From: Amoebophrya sp. A120
Lineage: Eukaryota > Sar > Dinophyceae > Syndiniales > Amoebophryaceae
NCBI GenBank assembly: GCA_905178155.1
Contig: CAJINV010000016.1
Coordinates: 1,625,102-1,689,101, forward strand
Direction: 5' to 3'
Length of the DNA: 64,000 bases
A program made the position numbers and the translations under genes. This document shows, piece by piece, positions 54,701 through 63,999 of this stretch (positions within the stretch are counted from its first letter, which is position 1; every line of letters begins with the position of its first letter). The notes beneath the pieces were generated by a model, which searched no databases, was not told the DNA's origin, and saw only the letters and a program-made list of their open reading frames with translations.

Positions 54701-57504
54701 TACGTCGTGTACGGGAAATTTCCTGTGGATACTTTCGCCATCAATGCCATGTCCTTCTCCTGCTGTGCCTGTTATGCAATGCAAAAGCATCGCACTCGTA
54801 TAAATTGCATTACAAATTAGCCCAGCATTAGAAATTGAATTTATAATGCTGATTCACCTTGAGAAAGAAATTTGTAATGCATGAATGCAATTACTACGAA
54901 TACGATAGTTTTGCACAGGGTACCTGTTCCTTCGCCCGGTCTGCTTCCTCCTTCCGCCGAGCGTCTTCTTCTTCCTATGGCAGTGCACAACTCCCTCGTT
55001 TGTATTGCATGAACAGCAAGACAAGCTTCAGCAAGAATACAGGTTTCGCATGACAAATTTGGACAGGACTGTAGTGCTGTTTGAGCTGCCAGAACTTGTC
55101 ATGCATAATAGTGACAGGAGGGAAAGCGGAAATGAGATGTTTTGCATGAGAAATGAGAACGAGGGGAAATTTTGCACTCTCATACTTCCTTCTTCAGTTG
55201 CATTTCCAGCTCCTCTTCGTGGCGTTGCAGTTCCTCTTTTTCGGTAGTTTCCGCCTCGGTAATCTTGGAGAGCTCCTCTTTCAGCGATTCTGATGAGGAT
55301 TTTTATTTTTTTGTCATGCACAAACCCGCTACACTCCTGAAAAGCGATTCTAGCATGCGTAGAGGACGTTATAATAGGACGATGAATCAAGAAAAATCAC
55401 TATCCCTACTGATCTCCGTCTCAATCTCCTCCACAGCCTGACTCAGCTGCATGATCTCGCTGGGATCCGCGCCCTCCTTCCTCCTCTGCTCGAGGTGTCC
55501 CGCTTGCCGTTCCAATTGCTTTGTTCGCATGTCTATCAAATGTAAAAATGTCTGGGTCTGGAAGAATTGATGTTTGTCATGCTTGTCTGGCATGACTCTT
55601 AAATCTGTCATGCACGTTACCCAAGAGCTCCGCTTTTCTGTGATGCAGAAGCGCAGTTTGTTATGCAGAATACATAGGCAACACCTAGGAGCTCAGAAAC
55701 CTGTCATGCTGAGCCAGCATTTGTAGCCTCATCATGAGACGCCACCCAGCATCACAAGTTTCCAGACTCAGACATTTTTACTTTTGATAATGTCTAATTT
55801 CTTCTGCACCATGTCTTTCGCGGCGTGGTGCCTAGAGAGATTCAGTTTGCACGCCTGAATATTGTGCTCAATCCTGGTAACCGCGGCCGACTGTTCATTC
55901 TTCTTGCTATCTTTCGCGAAGTTGTTCATACCAGCACCGATGTTTTCCAGTTCTGTCGCATAGGCCTTCGCGAGCTCTTCCAGTTCTACGACCTGCTGCT
56001 CCAGAGCCTTTTCGCGCTCGGTGGGAGCTGGTGTGGAGATGTTGACTTTTGTTTTTCAATTTATTCATGGCGTTGAATGCATGACAAAATCCTGCTATCA
56101 TGCGTCAACCACCGACCAGCAACGCAAATTTATTCTCTACCTTTTTCCTTATCACTCTGCGCATCCGCGGCCATTTGCATCATGCTCCGTCTTCTTTCCC
56201 GTTCCACCGGATCTTGTTCGTCCTCCGCTATGCGGATATGGTGTTCTCAAGCGTTACATTCTCAACTGTTACATGAAATTTGTTATGCAAGAATGGCAAA
56301 AGTGAAAGGGAGAAGGTTGCGCCTTTTGCATTACAGGTTTGAAGTAGATTATAATGCTATTTAGCGCGTCGAAAACTTGTCATGCGAAGCAGCTTGCTCA
56401 TCTAGATGCTGGTGCCAATTTTGCATGACAAATTCATATAACAGTTGAGAATGTAACGTTTGAGAGTCCCATAGCGGAATAGCAACAGTTTCAATTTCTC
56501 TTCCACGACCTCCGCGACGAAATGCCGGAGATTGTCCGGTAAGTACCGATATGCATTGCAAAAGTATCGTATTCGTATAAATGCATTACAAATTTCCTCA
56601 GCATGACAAATACAATTTGTAATGCTGATTCACCTTGAATTGAATTGAAACAGATTTGTAATGCATGACTGCAATACGAGTACGATACTTTTGCACAGGA
56701 TAACCGAGTTGGCTCGTAAAACATCACCGGTTGCTCGTCGGGCTGGCCTGTATCCTGTGCAAAAGTATCGTAGTCGTACTAATTGCAGTATATGCATGAC
56801 AAATCTTCTTTTCAAAGTAAAACAGCATGACAGATTCCATTTCTCATGCTGAGCAAATTTGTAATGTAATTTGTACCAGTACGATACTTTTGCAGCTCAT
56901 AGCCCGTACCGTAAACCAACTCCTTGATGTGTTGGAGCTGTCTCTCATCCAAGACCCGGATCTGGTCTCGCATCGCGGTTAATTCCTTCAAATACGACCT
57001 CCGGCAATCATCTAAGTCATCACGAAACAATTCGTTTTCCTCCTTCAACTGCTCGATGATTTGCTTCGGGTGCATTTTGTTGTGCTCGTCCAGAGTTCCC
57101 TCCACCTCCCACATGAGGAGGAGAGATTTCCACATAAATTCCGCATTGAATTTCAAAACCTGTCCAGCATCGACGTTCGGTTTTATTTTGCTCATCGCAG
57201 TGTTCGTCGTTTCTTCCAAAACTTGCGCGAACTTCTCGTTCCTCTGAACCAAATTCCGCAACTCCGCTTTGTCACGGATTGACGCGGGGGTCGCCGCTAT
57301 CCCGAACCCGCGGGAAGTCTGGGGGAGGTCTTCGAGCATGCCGCCCGTTGGCGAGTTGTTTCGGTTCGATTCAGTGCCCAAAACCGTGTTCGCCCGGGTT
57401 AGTCCGGAAGTAGGGGACGCCGGCCGCGGATTGCCCGCAACGCGGGAATTTTGCAGCAACGGGGGCGCAGGCCCCGTGGAGCTGTAGGAGGGGGTGCTCG
57501 GCAT
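48781..57504 (-). CDS. Large coiled-coil protein in about 24 exons, mostly split by introners
   Basis: Start ATG 57504; stop TAA at 48781. The N-terminal 70 residues are Ser/Pro-rich, then a conserved-looking block follows: ELRNLVQRNEKFAQVLEETT, LKFNAEFMWKSLLLMWEVEG, HPKQIIEQLKEENELFRDDL, then MFYEPTRYLPDNLRHFVAEV. The middle is coiled coil (EREKALEQQVVELEELAKAY; KQLERQAGHLEQRRKEG; ESLKEELSKITEAETTEK; ERSRAEQAIAEMERMAMKMF; DREKELLEIIRQRDEEIKRL; HLKRKQEKAEQQAAYQIYL). The last third is Ser/Gly/Thr-rich and probably disordered. I trace 23 introns: 17 introners (listed separately) and six others. Of the six, canonical GT-AG ends are clear at 51821-51936, about 53131-53529, 54139-54307 and about 56034-56135, and likely at about 55290-55400. 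Junctions read in frame where checked. The family is not recognised. A cytoskeletal or centriolar/apical scaffold is possible. Confidence 0.75.
49173..49450 (-). mobile_element. Introner, family E
   Basis: 278 bp. The inverted ends have AAAACGTCCCCAC and CTCTGGGGTGGGGACG-type sequence. The flanks AGAAT and CGACT match at only 3 of 5 positions. Removal still gives EQMSEKS-LFEKKMHEL in frame. Confidence 0.8.
49517..49666 (-). mobile_element. Introner, family A
   Basis: 150 bp with exact TSD CCGGC. The gene strand begins TATCCTGTGC. Excision joins NPSAG-HVRRDSVNYK in frame. Confidence 0.92.
49732..49898 (-). mobile_element. Introner, family A (variant)
   Basis: 167 bp with exact TSD ATCCC. Both ends are TATGCATTGCAAA. 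A short insertion separates the usual AAAGTATCG block. Excision joins NRTGTG-MSSAIDGGG in frame. Confidence 0.9.
50002..50159 (-). mobile_element. Introner, family A (variant)
   Basis: 158 bp. The ends carry AAAAGTACG. The flanks TTCGT and TTCCT match at 4 of 5. Excision joins WALDQE-NSVSGKFPF in frame. Confidence 0.85.
50908..51117 (-). mobile_element. Introner, family D
   Basis: 210 bp with exact TSD TGCCC. The inverted ends have AAGAAAAAAAC / ACGAAAAAAACG. Excision joins VKGDP-GTNFGVIPQ in frame. Confidence 0.91.
51164..51372 (-). mobile_element. Introner, family D
   Basis: 209 bp with exact TSD GAATG. The inverted ends are TATCG(T/C)ACGAAAAAAG-type sequence and TTTCACTGTAA. Only 46 bp of exon separates it from the previous family D element. 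Excision joins SSPPAH-SPTMRGDT in frame. Confidence 0.91.
51444..51694 (-). mobile_element. Introner, family B
   Basis: 251 bp with exact TSD GAGCT. Ends GCAAAAATGTCTGGGTCTGG. Excision joins GRSRPSS-SGRPGLSI in frame. Confidence 0.92.
51898..51940. repeat. Perfect 21-bp-arm palindrome at a 5' splice site
   Basis: Arms TTTAGTGCACTAGATCGTATG and its exact complement are separated by one base. On the gene strand the inferred 5' splice site (ATTTA|GTGCAC) of the canonical intron 51821-51936 lies inside the first arm. The word TCAAATCAAAA flanks it on both sides as a direct repeat (about 51880 and 51950). Confidence 0.8.
52416..52678 (-). mobile_element. Introner, family B
   Basis: 263 bp with exact TSD CCCAT. 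The ends are TATCAAATG...ATGTCTGGGTCTGG. Excision joins IQYEDDM-GHLKRKQEK in frame. Confidence 0.93.
52721..52927 (-). mobile_element. Introner, family C
   Basis: 207 bp. The flanks GCTCC and GCTCT match at 4 of 5. The sequence is nearly that of 12098-12303 over its full length and in the same orientation. It lies between exons coding KMQRE and QLVDLIQYE. Confidence 0.9.
53219..53450. repeat. Three copies of an AT-rich word in an intron
   Basis: Copies of CCGCGAAATTTCAAAATTTT followed by ATTTTTATCG begin at 53219 and 53389, with a variant (CCACGGAATTTCAAAATTTT) at about 53421. All lie inside the canonical intron of about 53131-53529. Confidence 0.65.
53670..53915 (-). mobile_element. Introner, family B
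   Basis: 246 bp with exact TSD CGGCA. Ends TATCAAATGTAAAAATGTCT. It separates the coiled-coil exons DKLKKQL and DGEGSEAARRKQEDR. Confidence 0.92.
54573..54731 (-). mobile_element. Introner, family I
   Basis: 159 bp with exact TSD CTTTC. Weak inverted ends (TATGCAATACAACTTTCC against TATCCACAGGAAATTTCC). Excision joins KDMALMA-KEKELEEAR in frame. Confidence 0.85.
54773..54922 (-). mobile_element. Introner, family A
   Basis: 150 bp with exact TSD CCTGT. The gene strand begins TACCCTGTGC. It lies 41 bp from the preceding family I introner, so the exon between them is tiny. Confidence 0.92.
54976..55184 (-). mobile_element. Introner, family J
   Basis: 209 bp with exact TSD CTTCC. The inverted ends are TATG(GC/AG)AGTGCA(C/A)AA followed by CCCTCGTT. 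Excision joins EMQLKK-EEEDARRKE in frame. Confidence 0.9.
55534..55789 (-). mobile_element. Introner, family B
   Basis: 256 bp with exact TSD ATGTC. The interior closely resembles the element at 53670-53915. Excision joins MVQKKLD-MRTKQLERQ in frame. Confidence 0.93.
56237..56473 (-). mobile_element. Introner, family H, with the longest TIR
   Basis: 237 bp with exact TSD GCGGA. Inverted repeats of about 45 bp (TATGG..CTCTCAAACGTTACATTC type, then TCAACTGTTA). Excision joins LKLLLF-RIAEDEQDP in frame. Confidence 0.93.
56550..56702 (-). mobile_element. Introner, family A
   Basis: 153 bp with exact TSD ACCGA. The gene strand begins TATCCTGTGC. Excision joins MFYEPT-RYLPDNLRH in frame. Confidence 0.93.
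56751..56901 (-). mobile_element. Introner, family A, opposite orientation to its neighbour
   Basis: 151 bp. The flanks GCCTG and GCCCG match at 4 of 5. The gene strand begins TATGAGCTGC and ends GCACAGGATA, the reverse of the copy 48 bp away at 56550-56702. Excision joins LVYGTG-QPDEQPVM in frame. Confidence 0.9.
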
Positions 57505-57788
57505 TTTTAATATATTTGGAGGTGTTTTGCTTATTCGCCTGGTTGTACAGGAGCTGCTGCTATGCGCCTTGTATCTTCGCGACTTTGAAAATCACCCGCC
57601 ACGCGAGGGAGCAGGAGCGAATGTTGCAGAAGATGCCTCTTCTTTTCTTTTCGGACGTCGCGGTGTTGTATGTAGCAGGTGTGATCGATGTTCAAGAAGT
57701 TGTTCCAGCTTCAGCTTGGTTATCTAGTATCAGACGGCTTCTGCGACGTCGGAGCGTAAAAATTGACAAACCGGAGGGAACACCCCTT

Positions 57789-58151
57789 TTACGCCAGCGC
57801 GCCCCAGGCGATCCGTGCTCCGTCAGTGACTAGGGCGTGAATCAGCTCCAGCTCCTCCTCTTCGTCAACTAACAGTGGTAAAAGAAAAATCAACGAACAC
57901 GTCGCCCACCAGAGGGTGCGGAAAAACACCTGGCAGAAATACTTCTCTTCCAACTGGGCGCAGTAGTAGTAGTGGACGTATTGACAGAGGAGGAAAAGCA
58001 AAGTGTCCGGGAAAAAGTAGTAGTTGGTGATGCACAGATTCGCGGAATTCCGCCCGAACAAGATGTCCTTCACTTCCTTGAAACTGAAATCCGCAAAGGG
58101 CGACCAACGAAAGCGGGCCGAGATGCGCTCCCAAACCCGACGGGCTGGCAT
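57789..58151 (-). CDS. Small putative membrane protein (120 aa) or 3' exon
   Basis: A frame from ATG 58151. It has a basic N-terminus (MPARRVWERISARFRW), then KDILFGRNSANLCITNYYFF. Two hydrophobic segments follow (FPDTLLFLLCQYVHYYY and TLWWATCSLIFLLPLLV), then an acidic turn DEEEELELIHALV. The C-terminus is ALVTDGARIAWGALA. The layout resembles the C-terminal part of small organelle membrane proteins such as PEX11, but no diagnostic motif is visible. A different frame just upstream (58160-58318) also looks protein-like (RVLLEIAAPQNDRDQQKEH), so a 5' exon joined by an intron is possible. It ends 284 bp upstream of the coiled-coil gene start. Confidence 0.4.
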   Translation of the reverse strand: MPARRVWERISARFRWSPFADFSFKEVKDILFGRNSANLCITNYYFFPDTLLFLLCQYVHYYYCAQLEEKYFCQVFFRTLWWATCSLIFLLPLLVDEEEELELIHALVTDGARIAWGALA

Positions 58152-59758
58152 TGAGTTGCTATGTGTTCTTTCTGCTGGTCGCGGTCGTTCTGCGGCGCCG
58201 CAATTTCCAAAAGAACTCTTGGATGGGTTTGGAAATCGAAATCTTCAGCGTTTCGATGTTGTAAGTATAGGAAGAAAATGTCGTTAGATTTGGTTATAGC
58301 TGCAACGCAAAAGTGCAAAATTTACGTACCGATAAGACTAGAATTTTTGTGCAATTAATTCGTTCAGGCAGTTTTGCAGAAAAACGCAACGACCGCGGCC
58401 GCGGGCCTCCGAGGATTGCTTGATGTGACCAGCACCACAAAATACAACTCAACTGCAATAACACCAACGACGGAAAGCAGCTTTGCTCGCTGAATCACAA
58501 TCTTCTCAACGAGACTGATTCACCTCTCGCTCTCACTCAAGATGGCTCTATACGAATTATCGCGAAGTTCAAAACTTCTACGTGCTGCCACCAGTAATTT
58601 TTGACTTCTCTTGTCGTTCTTGTTTTCGAACTACCAACTTTGTAACGGCTCGCGATTGCGAACCGAAGTTGCCAACCCGCCGCGCCTCGCCCCCCAGAAA
58701 GCTGCATCGGGTCCGGATGGTCCCACCTCCACTTTACCTTTAGATCGGTCAGTATATCTGTTGGAGTTTGATTCACATTCATATTGAGAAAAAACCGTTT
58801 TCAACAATCCTAACATAGTTCCAAGTCTCGAGCGGCCAGTCAATAGAACTAGACCAGTGGTAGAGAAGCAACGACCTGTCTTATCACTTGCTATTTCATT
58901 CGACTGCATCTTCTTGTTGCTTGTGTGGTTTTCGTAGGTGAGAGTGAAATCTGATTCTGATACTGTTAATTCTCTTAACCATCCGGTGTTACGCACTTGC
59001 GGTACTTTATTCTCAATTTCTACAAGGATGTAAAACAATTTTCATTCGATTCCGAAGTAAAAACATCATAAGTTGACCTAGATAGTTCATCACCAGAGTT
59101 CGTTAGATTTTTTCTTTTTTATCGCACAGGCACAGCTCATTCGATATCGATTGGGAGTTTTGGGTTTGGCTTTGGCATCAGCATCACGACCCTGCTCAGG
59201 CATTCAAAAATAAAGCTAGCAAAGAAGAAACCCTTATTCATGAAGTATAGCTTTCTGGCTGTGAAACTACTGCCAGGCGAGTGCATTTTTTAAAAACCTT
59301 TCAACTTCTGCATCCATCATAAACGCAGTAGGCGGGTTCATTCGTGAAATGAAAAACCGTAATCATCCGTAGGCAGCTTTGCCCAACTTTGAAAACCCAA
59401 AACGAGTTTCGGTTTCCGTAGATGGAACATCAATACGCAAAGCTGCCAGGACAAGCTGCATCTATATTCTATCGATTCAAAAAATGATCTCATTTCGTAA
59501 AGTGCATTCGTTGGTCTTACATTTTTGAAGACAAGTACTCGAGGAAGAAACAACTACCTACTTTCTTATCATAGCGATGGATAACGATCATACATAAGAT
59601 CAAGAAACGAAATAGAAACGTCGTAAGAAAAACCTGAAACAATCCTTGCAATTATGCTCCTTCGAAAGTAATCTTAAAATGAAAAACAGTCGATTTTTGT
59701 AAATTTTCGTACAGTTCTTGCATGCAGTTCCTCTCGTTGAAACACTTTGCCCCCGCCA
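58152..59758. other. Intergenic, no convincing gene
   Basis: About 1.6 kb. A minus-strand frame at 58631-59038 (135 codons) has no motif I recognise. No introner-type TIR pairs or RNA genes were seen. Confidence 0.4.
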
Positions 59759-62700
59759 CTACACTGCCCGCAGCTGCTGGTCAAAAACTCCTCCAGTGAA
59801 ACTGGTGTCATGTTCCATCGTGTAGCTACTCGCCCCGCCTGTGCTCGTCGCCCGAACCAGAATTCCGCTCTCCGCGAGCTGATTCGTGCTTGCAGTGCTC
59901 GTAGCGTGTCCCTCGGTCGTACTAGTGGTGACTGTTCTTGTCGTAGAGGCTGCAACAGCTGCTGCTGCAGCGGCTGCTGCCACCGTCGCGGACGCTCCAG
60001 CAGCACCCCCCGCCCCACTTCCGGCGTAGTTGTAGGCGCTATCCCAGGAGTCGCTCAGGTCCCAGCTCGCGTTGTAGCCGTAGAACGCACTGCTGGCGCT
60101 GCTCATGTAGTGGTCTGCAGCATTTCCGGAGTTATTCGTGGCCGCCGCAGTAGCAGCAGCACTACCATGGTTGGACGACCCAGCGGCGGCCCGGTTGTAC
60201 GAGGACCAGGAATTATGGTGCAAATGGCTACTATTTCCTCCACCGTATTTGCTCGCCCCATACTTGTGCTCTTCGCCATTGTAACTGTGGTACTTGCTTG
60301 GGACGAACTCCTCCGCCGAACTGGTCATACTGATGCTGTTCTTTCGACTGTTTGGTTGGAAAGTGTGCTTCTGGTACGACGCGGACACGTTGCTGTGATT
60401 CATGTTCTGCTGTTGTTGCGCATGATGTAATTGCTGCTGTTGTTGCAGCTGGGCTGCGTTTTGTCGTGCGGACGCGGCGTACTGGGCTGTGTAGTAGCTT
60501 TCGTAGCTCTGCGTGAGCCCGTAGTAGTTGCCGATTCTGTGTTGCTGGATCGGAGGCCGTTCTGGGCTGCTGTTGGAACAGCTACCTGATTGGTTTTTTC
60601 ACGAACAATTTGTTTGTGGTTTATTTTGTCATGCAGAGACAGGAACTACTACCACGAATGGTCATGCACAAGAACAAGAACACCACAAATTTATTGAAGT
60701 ATCCCAACAAGCACTGTGAACTAAAAATCATACCTTCATCACTATCGCAAGCAAAGCTCCCCTTCCGCCGGGTTCCCATCCAAAGCGCAACTTTCTTCCC
60801 GTTCCCCTTTGCCCCTGCGGACGTCGAGGCCGGGATGGGCAACGTGGCCTTCGGGGAGATGTTCGTCGCTCGGAGTTGTCCGTACTTCATCGCCGACCCC
60901 ACGACATTGAATTCGAAAACCTGTTGATGCAGTATATGCAATACAAATCTCGTCCCGCAGCACGCGCACAGGTACAAAGTGCTTCACAAATTTCGCCAAG
61001 TTAAAGAAGTGTAGAAACACACGATCATTACAGATACCTGTCCAATGGCCACGCCCTCCCCGCTTTTTGGCAAGTCTTGGAGTCTCACGTACACATCCCG
61101 GCCGGTCTGTGCGTAAAGCTCACGGCAGCGAAGAAAACCTGATAGGGTAAGAATGTTTTCGTTTTGTGTGTATATTTTTGTGCACAAGAACAAGACCACC
61201 TTTCACTTATCAGATGCTCTCGTGACTCGTCGTCTTCCGTAATCAAAAATCTTGCTGCATACAAGGAAATATCGTGGGTCGTGTCAAGTACCGTGCCCAT
61301 GCTCCTTCATGAAGCGCTTCAGAACGCCCGAATAGCGCAGTTGGTCGTCGATTTGGGGAAGCACCTCGGTAGCAACGGCGCCTCAAGATTCGAGTTTTGT
61401 TTTTTCGCAAGGTCGTGGACACTCACACTCGTCTCATCGACAAAATCACAAGAAACTGTAACTGAAAAAGTAAACTTTCACTTTGAACATCATATATAGA
61501 AGTCGAATTTCTACTCGCATCCCCAACTATGGTGCGCACTTCAGATTCTTTCCGCACTTCGGACTGCAAAGAGTCTAAAACTTGCAACTCGTCGAGCTTC
61601 ATTTCGTCCGAAGGGGAGGTGGTTGTCGTGGTGGTGCTGTCGGCTGCAGCCGCGGCTTCCGGCTCTACAGCAGCAGTAGTTAGAGCAGCTGGTGCCTCCT
61701 TCTCGACTGCTTCCTCCCGGCTTCTCATCGTCTCGACCAACGACATCACGTTCTCGTTCCCATCAACGGATTTTATCTCCGCAGACCCGTAGTTCGGAGA
61801 GCGGGTGCGGTTCAAAACCAACCTCCTTTGCGGTTTCATCTCAGCCTGTGATGAAGCAGAAGTAGTCTGTCCTCCGGTTGTGGTGTTGGCGCCACAGGTT
61901 TTTGATGATGCCTCATCTTCCGGGACCAGGTTATGCGGTTCTGTCGTGTGCTGGTCTGGCTCCTGTCCCTCTTGGAGAAAAACCGCTTTTTCACCAGTTG
62001 TCGTCCCAGAGGATGACAGCACGACAGGATCATGGAAAGCATTCTTCATTTCGATCGATGCAGTTGCAGCTACTGTGATACCCAAGAAGTTCTGGTGGTG
62101 GGACGATGTTGCCGCAGCAGCAGCTGCAGAACTACCCGATGCTGGCGCGCTGCTTTGTGTACTAGTCTTCGCATGAATTATATCGCAAGAAAAAAGTGTT
62201 ACAGTTACACATTGTGTTGCAGGCCAAGCAAGACAGACAAGCTCTGTCATGCCGGATATGCATCGGAGCCTCCTTTCATAGGTATTTTCCCGTAGGATTT
62301 CTGCATTGCAAGTTTTCTCTCTCATGCAGAGAAATTTGTGTTCGCTGAATTGACAACAAATGTGTAACTGTAACACTTTTTTCGTTCGATAAATTACCCT
62401 CGGCGCGACCGGGCTGTCCGGTAAAACCAAAACCTTCTTCTATCGTTTTCAAAAACGTCCCCGCCCCATAGTTGTAATGCAATTCTGCATGCTGCAAATG
62501 TTTCTCATTCGGAGCCCCATGAGAAGCGTTTTCTAGTCGTGATTTGGAATTTGTCATGCTCCAATCAGCATGGTGTGCTAGATCTGTGATGCTGCTCAGC
62601 TAGCTCAAACAGCACTACACTACGAGTCCATGTTTGTCATGCAAAACAGCCAAAACTTGTGGATTTGTCTAGCCGATTCCCCATCTTGACTATGGGGTGG

Positions 62701-63999
62701 GTACGTTTTTACATATGATATCTTCGGCGTTGGTGTGGTTTTCATCACAACGGGTTGTTTTTTGGAACTCTTCGTCCCTTCGCCTTCGAGCAAATCCGGT
62801 GTGACAACTACGTCGTTGAAGATCAATTTTTCGTCCGAGTTGTGGATCAAAACGGTCTTGCAGGTCGTGGTCAACGGGTCCGGAGAAGATTTCGTCACGG
62901 TTAACAAATCGTCTGCGGAGAAACAATCTGTTGTTCCCAGGGGGCTCGATTTCGTGCAGTCCAACGGACTGGCTTTGGTGGAAATCGAAGCGCCCAGTGG
63001 GCTGGCTTTGATCGTCGAGTTCTTACGGGAGATGAATTTTTTCGTCGCCGTGGTATTCAGCTGCAGTTGTTCTGGGTCCGATTGCATGGCTTCCTGCTTG
63101 CCTGGTGCAGTAGTACTAGTCGTGGTCCTCGTGTTGTTTGCTGTAGTGGTGCTCGTGCACGACGGTGGTCCTGCTCCAGCTGGTGGCGCACTGACGGACT
63201 TTTGCGTCACTGGGTAGTTGCTCTCGGTCTCGTCGATGCGATTTCGTCCGCACGACTCCAGAAGTTCACTCGATGATTTTCCACCACAAGAACCCTGTTC
63301 CTGCTTTGGCGATTCGATGATTTCCTCGTCCGTGGTCTGATTCAAACTCGTATAGGATTGTTGCGACGGCGATTTGTCATGCGAATCTACTTGCGAAACC
63401 GGAGATTTATCGTCGGAACTACAAGCGCCGGAAGATTCCTGCGACGGTGAAGATTTGCCGGCGTCCGATTGCGAAGAAGATGCTGCGGATAACTCCGCCG
63501 CTTCTCCTCGCCCGGAGGATGGGGAAATCAGATTGCTTTGATGTTCCGATGAGGCGGCGTTGCTGCTTGCGGCAGCTCCGGTAGTCTTTTTTGTTGCAAC
63601 TGCCGTCGTGTTCAGTGCAGCCGTCTTTGATTTCTTCAGATCGGAGGCTCTTTGCTCACTAGTTTTCTTCTTGCTGGTGGTCGTAGTTCCCGCCGACGTA
63701 GCCGCTGTGTTATTTGTTGACGAGCGTTTGGTCGTAGAAGTTGTAGTAGTCCCAGTTGCAGCTGAATTGGAGGTTGCTTTCCGATTTGTAGTCGTCGACG
63801 CTCCGGATTTATGCGACGGTGGCGCCGCGAGGACGGCACTGGTACTCGCCGAACCAGATCCAGTTTTCTTCGACTTTGAAGCTGCATTACTAACCAGCCG
63901 TCCGCTCTTCCGCATTTTCTCCTTCTCCATCTGAATTTTCGTGTAGTCTTTTCGTTCCACTACCTTCGGCGACTCTTTTTTTCCAAAACTAGCGTCCAT
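59759..63999 (-). CDS. Second cold-shock-domain protein, Ser/Thr-rich N-terminus and Gln/Ala/Tyr-rich C-terminus (1062 aa)
   Basis: ATG at 63999 is at the window edge, so the true start may lie outside. Exons: 63999-62721, 62440-62392, 62180-61515, 61381-61292, 61138-61038, 60920-60734 and 60585-59759. The first two introns are introners and the other four have GT-AG ends. The total is 3189 nt, a multiple of 3. The N-terminal 600 or so residues are Ser/Thr/Lys-rich and low complexity. The cold-shock domain is YSGVLKRFMKEHGHGFLRC (RNP1-like, spliced across a GT-AG intron), DVYVRLQDLPKSGEGVAIGQ, then VFEFNVVGSAMKYGQLRATNI. RNP2 is altered (DVYVRL instead of VFLHK-like), so nucleic-acid binding may be modified. 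The C-terminal part is Gln-rich, then Ser/Tyr/Ala-rich with a poly-Ala run. Such tails suit RNP-granule proteins. That is inference. Confidence 0.75.
62181..62391 (-). mobile_element. Introner, family D
   Basis: 211 bp with exact TSD AATTA. The inverted ends are TATCG(C/A)A(A/C)GAAAAAAGTG and TTACAGTTACAC. Excision joins SPVAPRV-IHAKTSTQS in frame. Confidence 0.93.
62441..62720 (-). mobile_element. Introner, family E
   Basis: 280 bp with exact TSD TCTTC. The inverted ends have AAAAACGTCCC(C/A)CCCCATAG. Excision joins KTTPTPK-KVLVLPDSP in frame. Confidence 0.93.

Noticed and set aside
55295-55408. Introner with TSD CTGAT
   Set aside because: A CTGAT pair is present, but excision on it breaks the frame. 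A GT-AG intron (gat a|GTGATT ... CAG|aa tcg) keeps DKSLKEEL in frame.
27260-62720. CRISPR-like or tandem array, suggested by repeated words such as TGTCTGGGTCTGG and TTTGTAATGC
   Set aside because: The repeats are inverted pairs at element ends and words within separate introns. They are not regularly spaced direct repeats.
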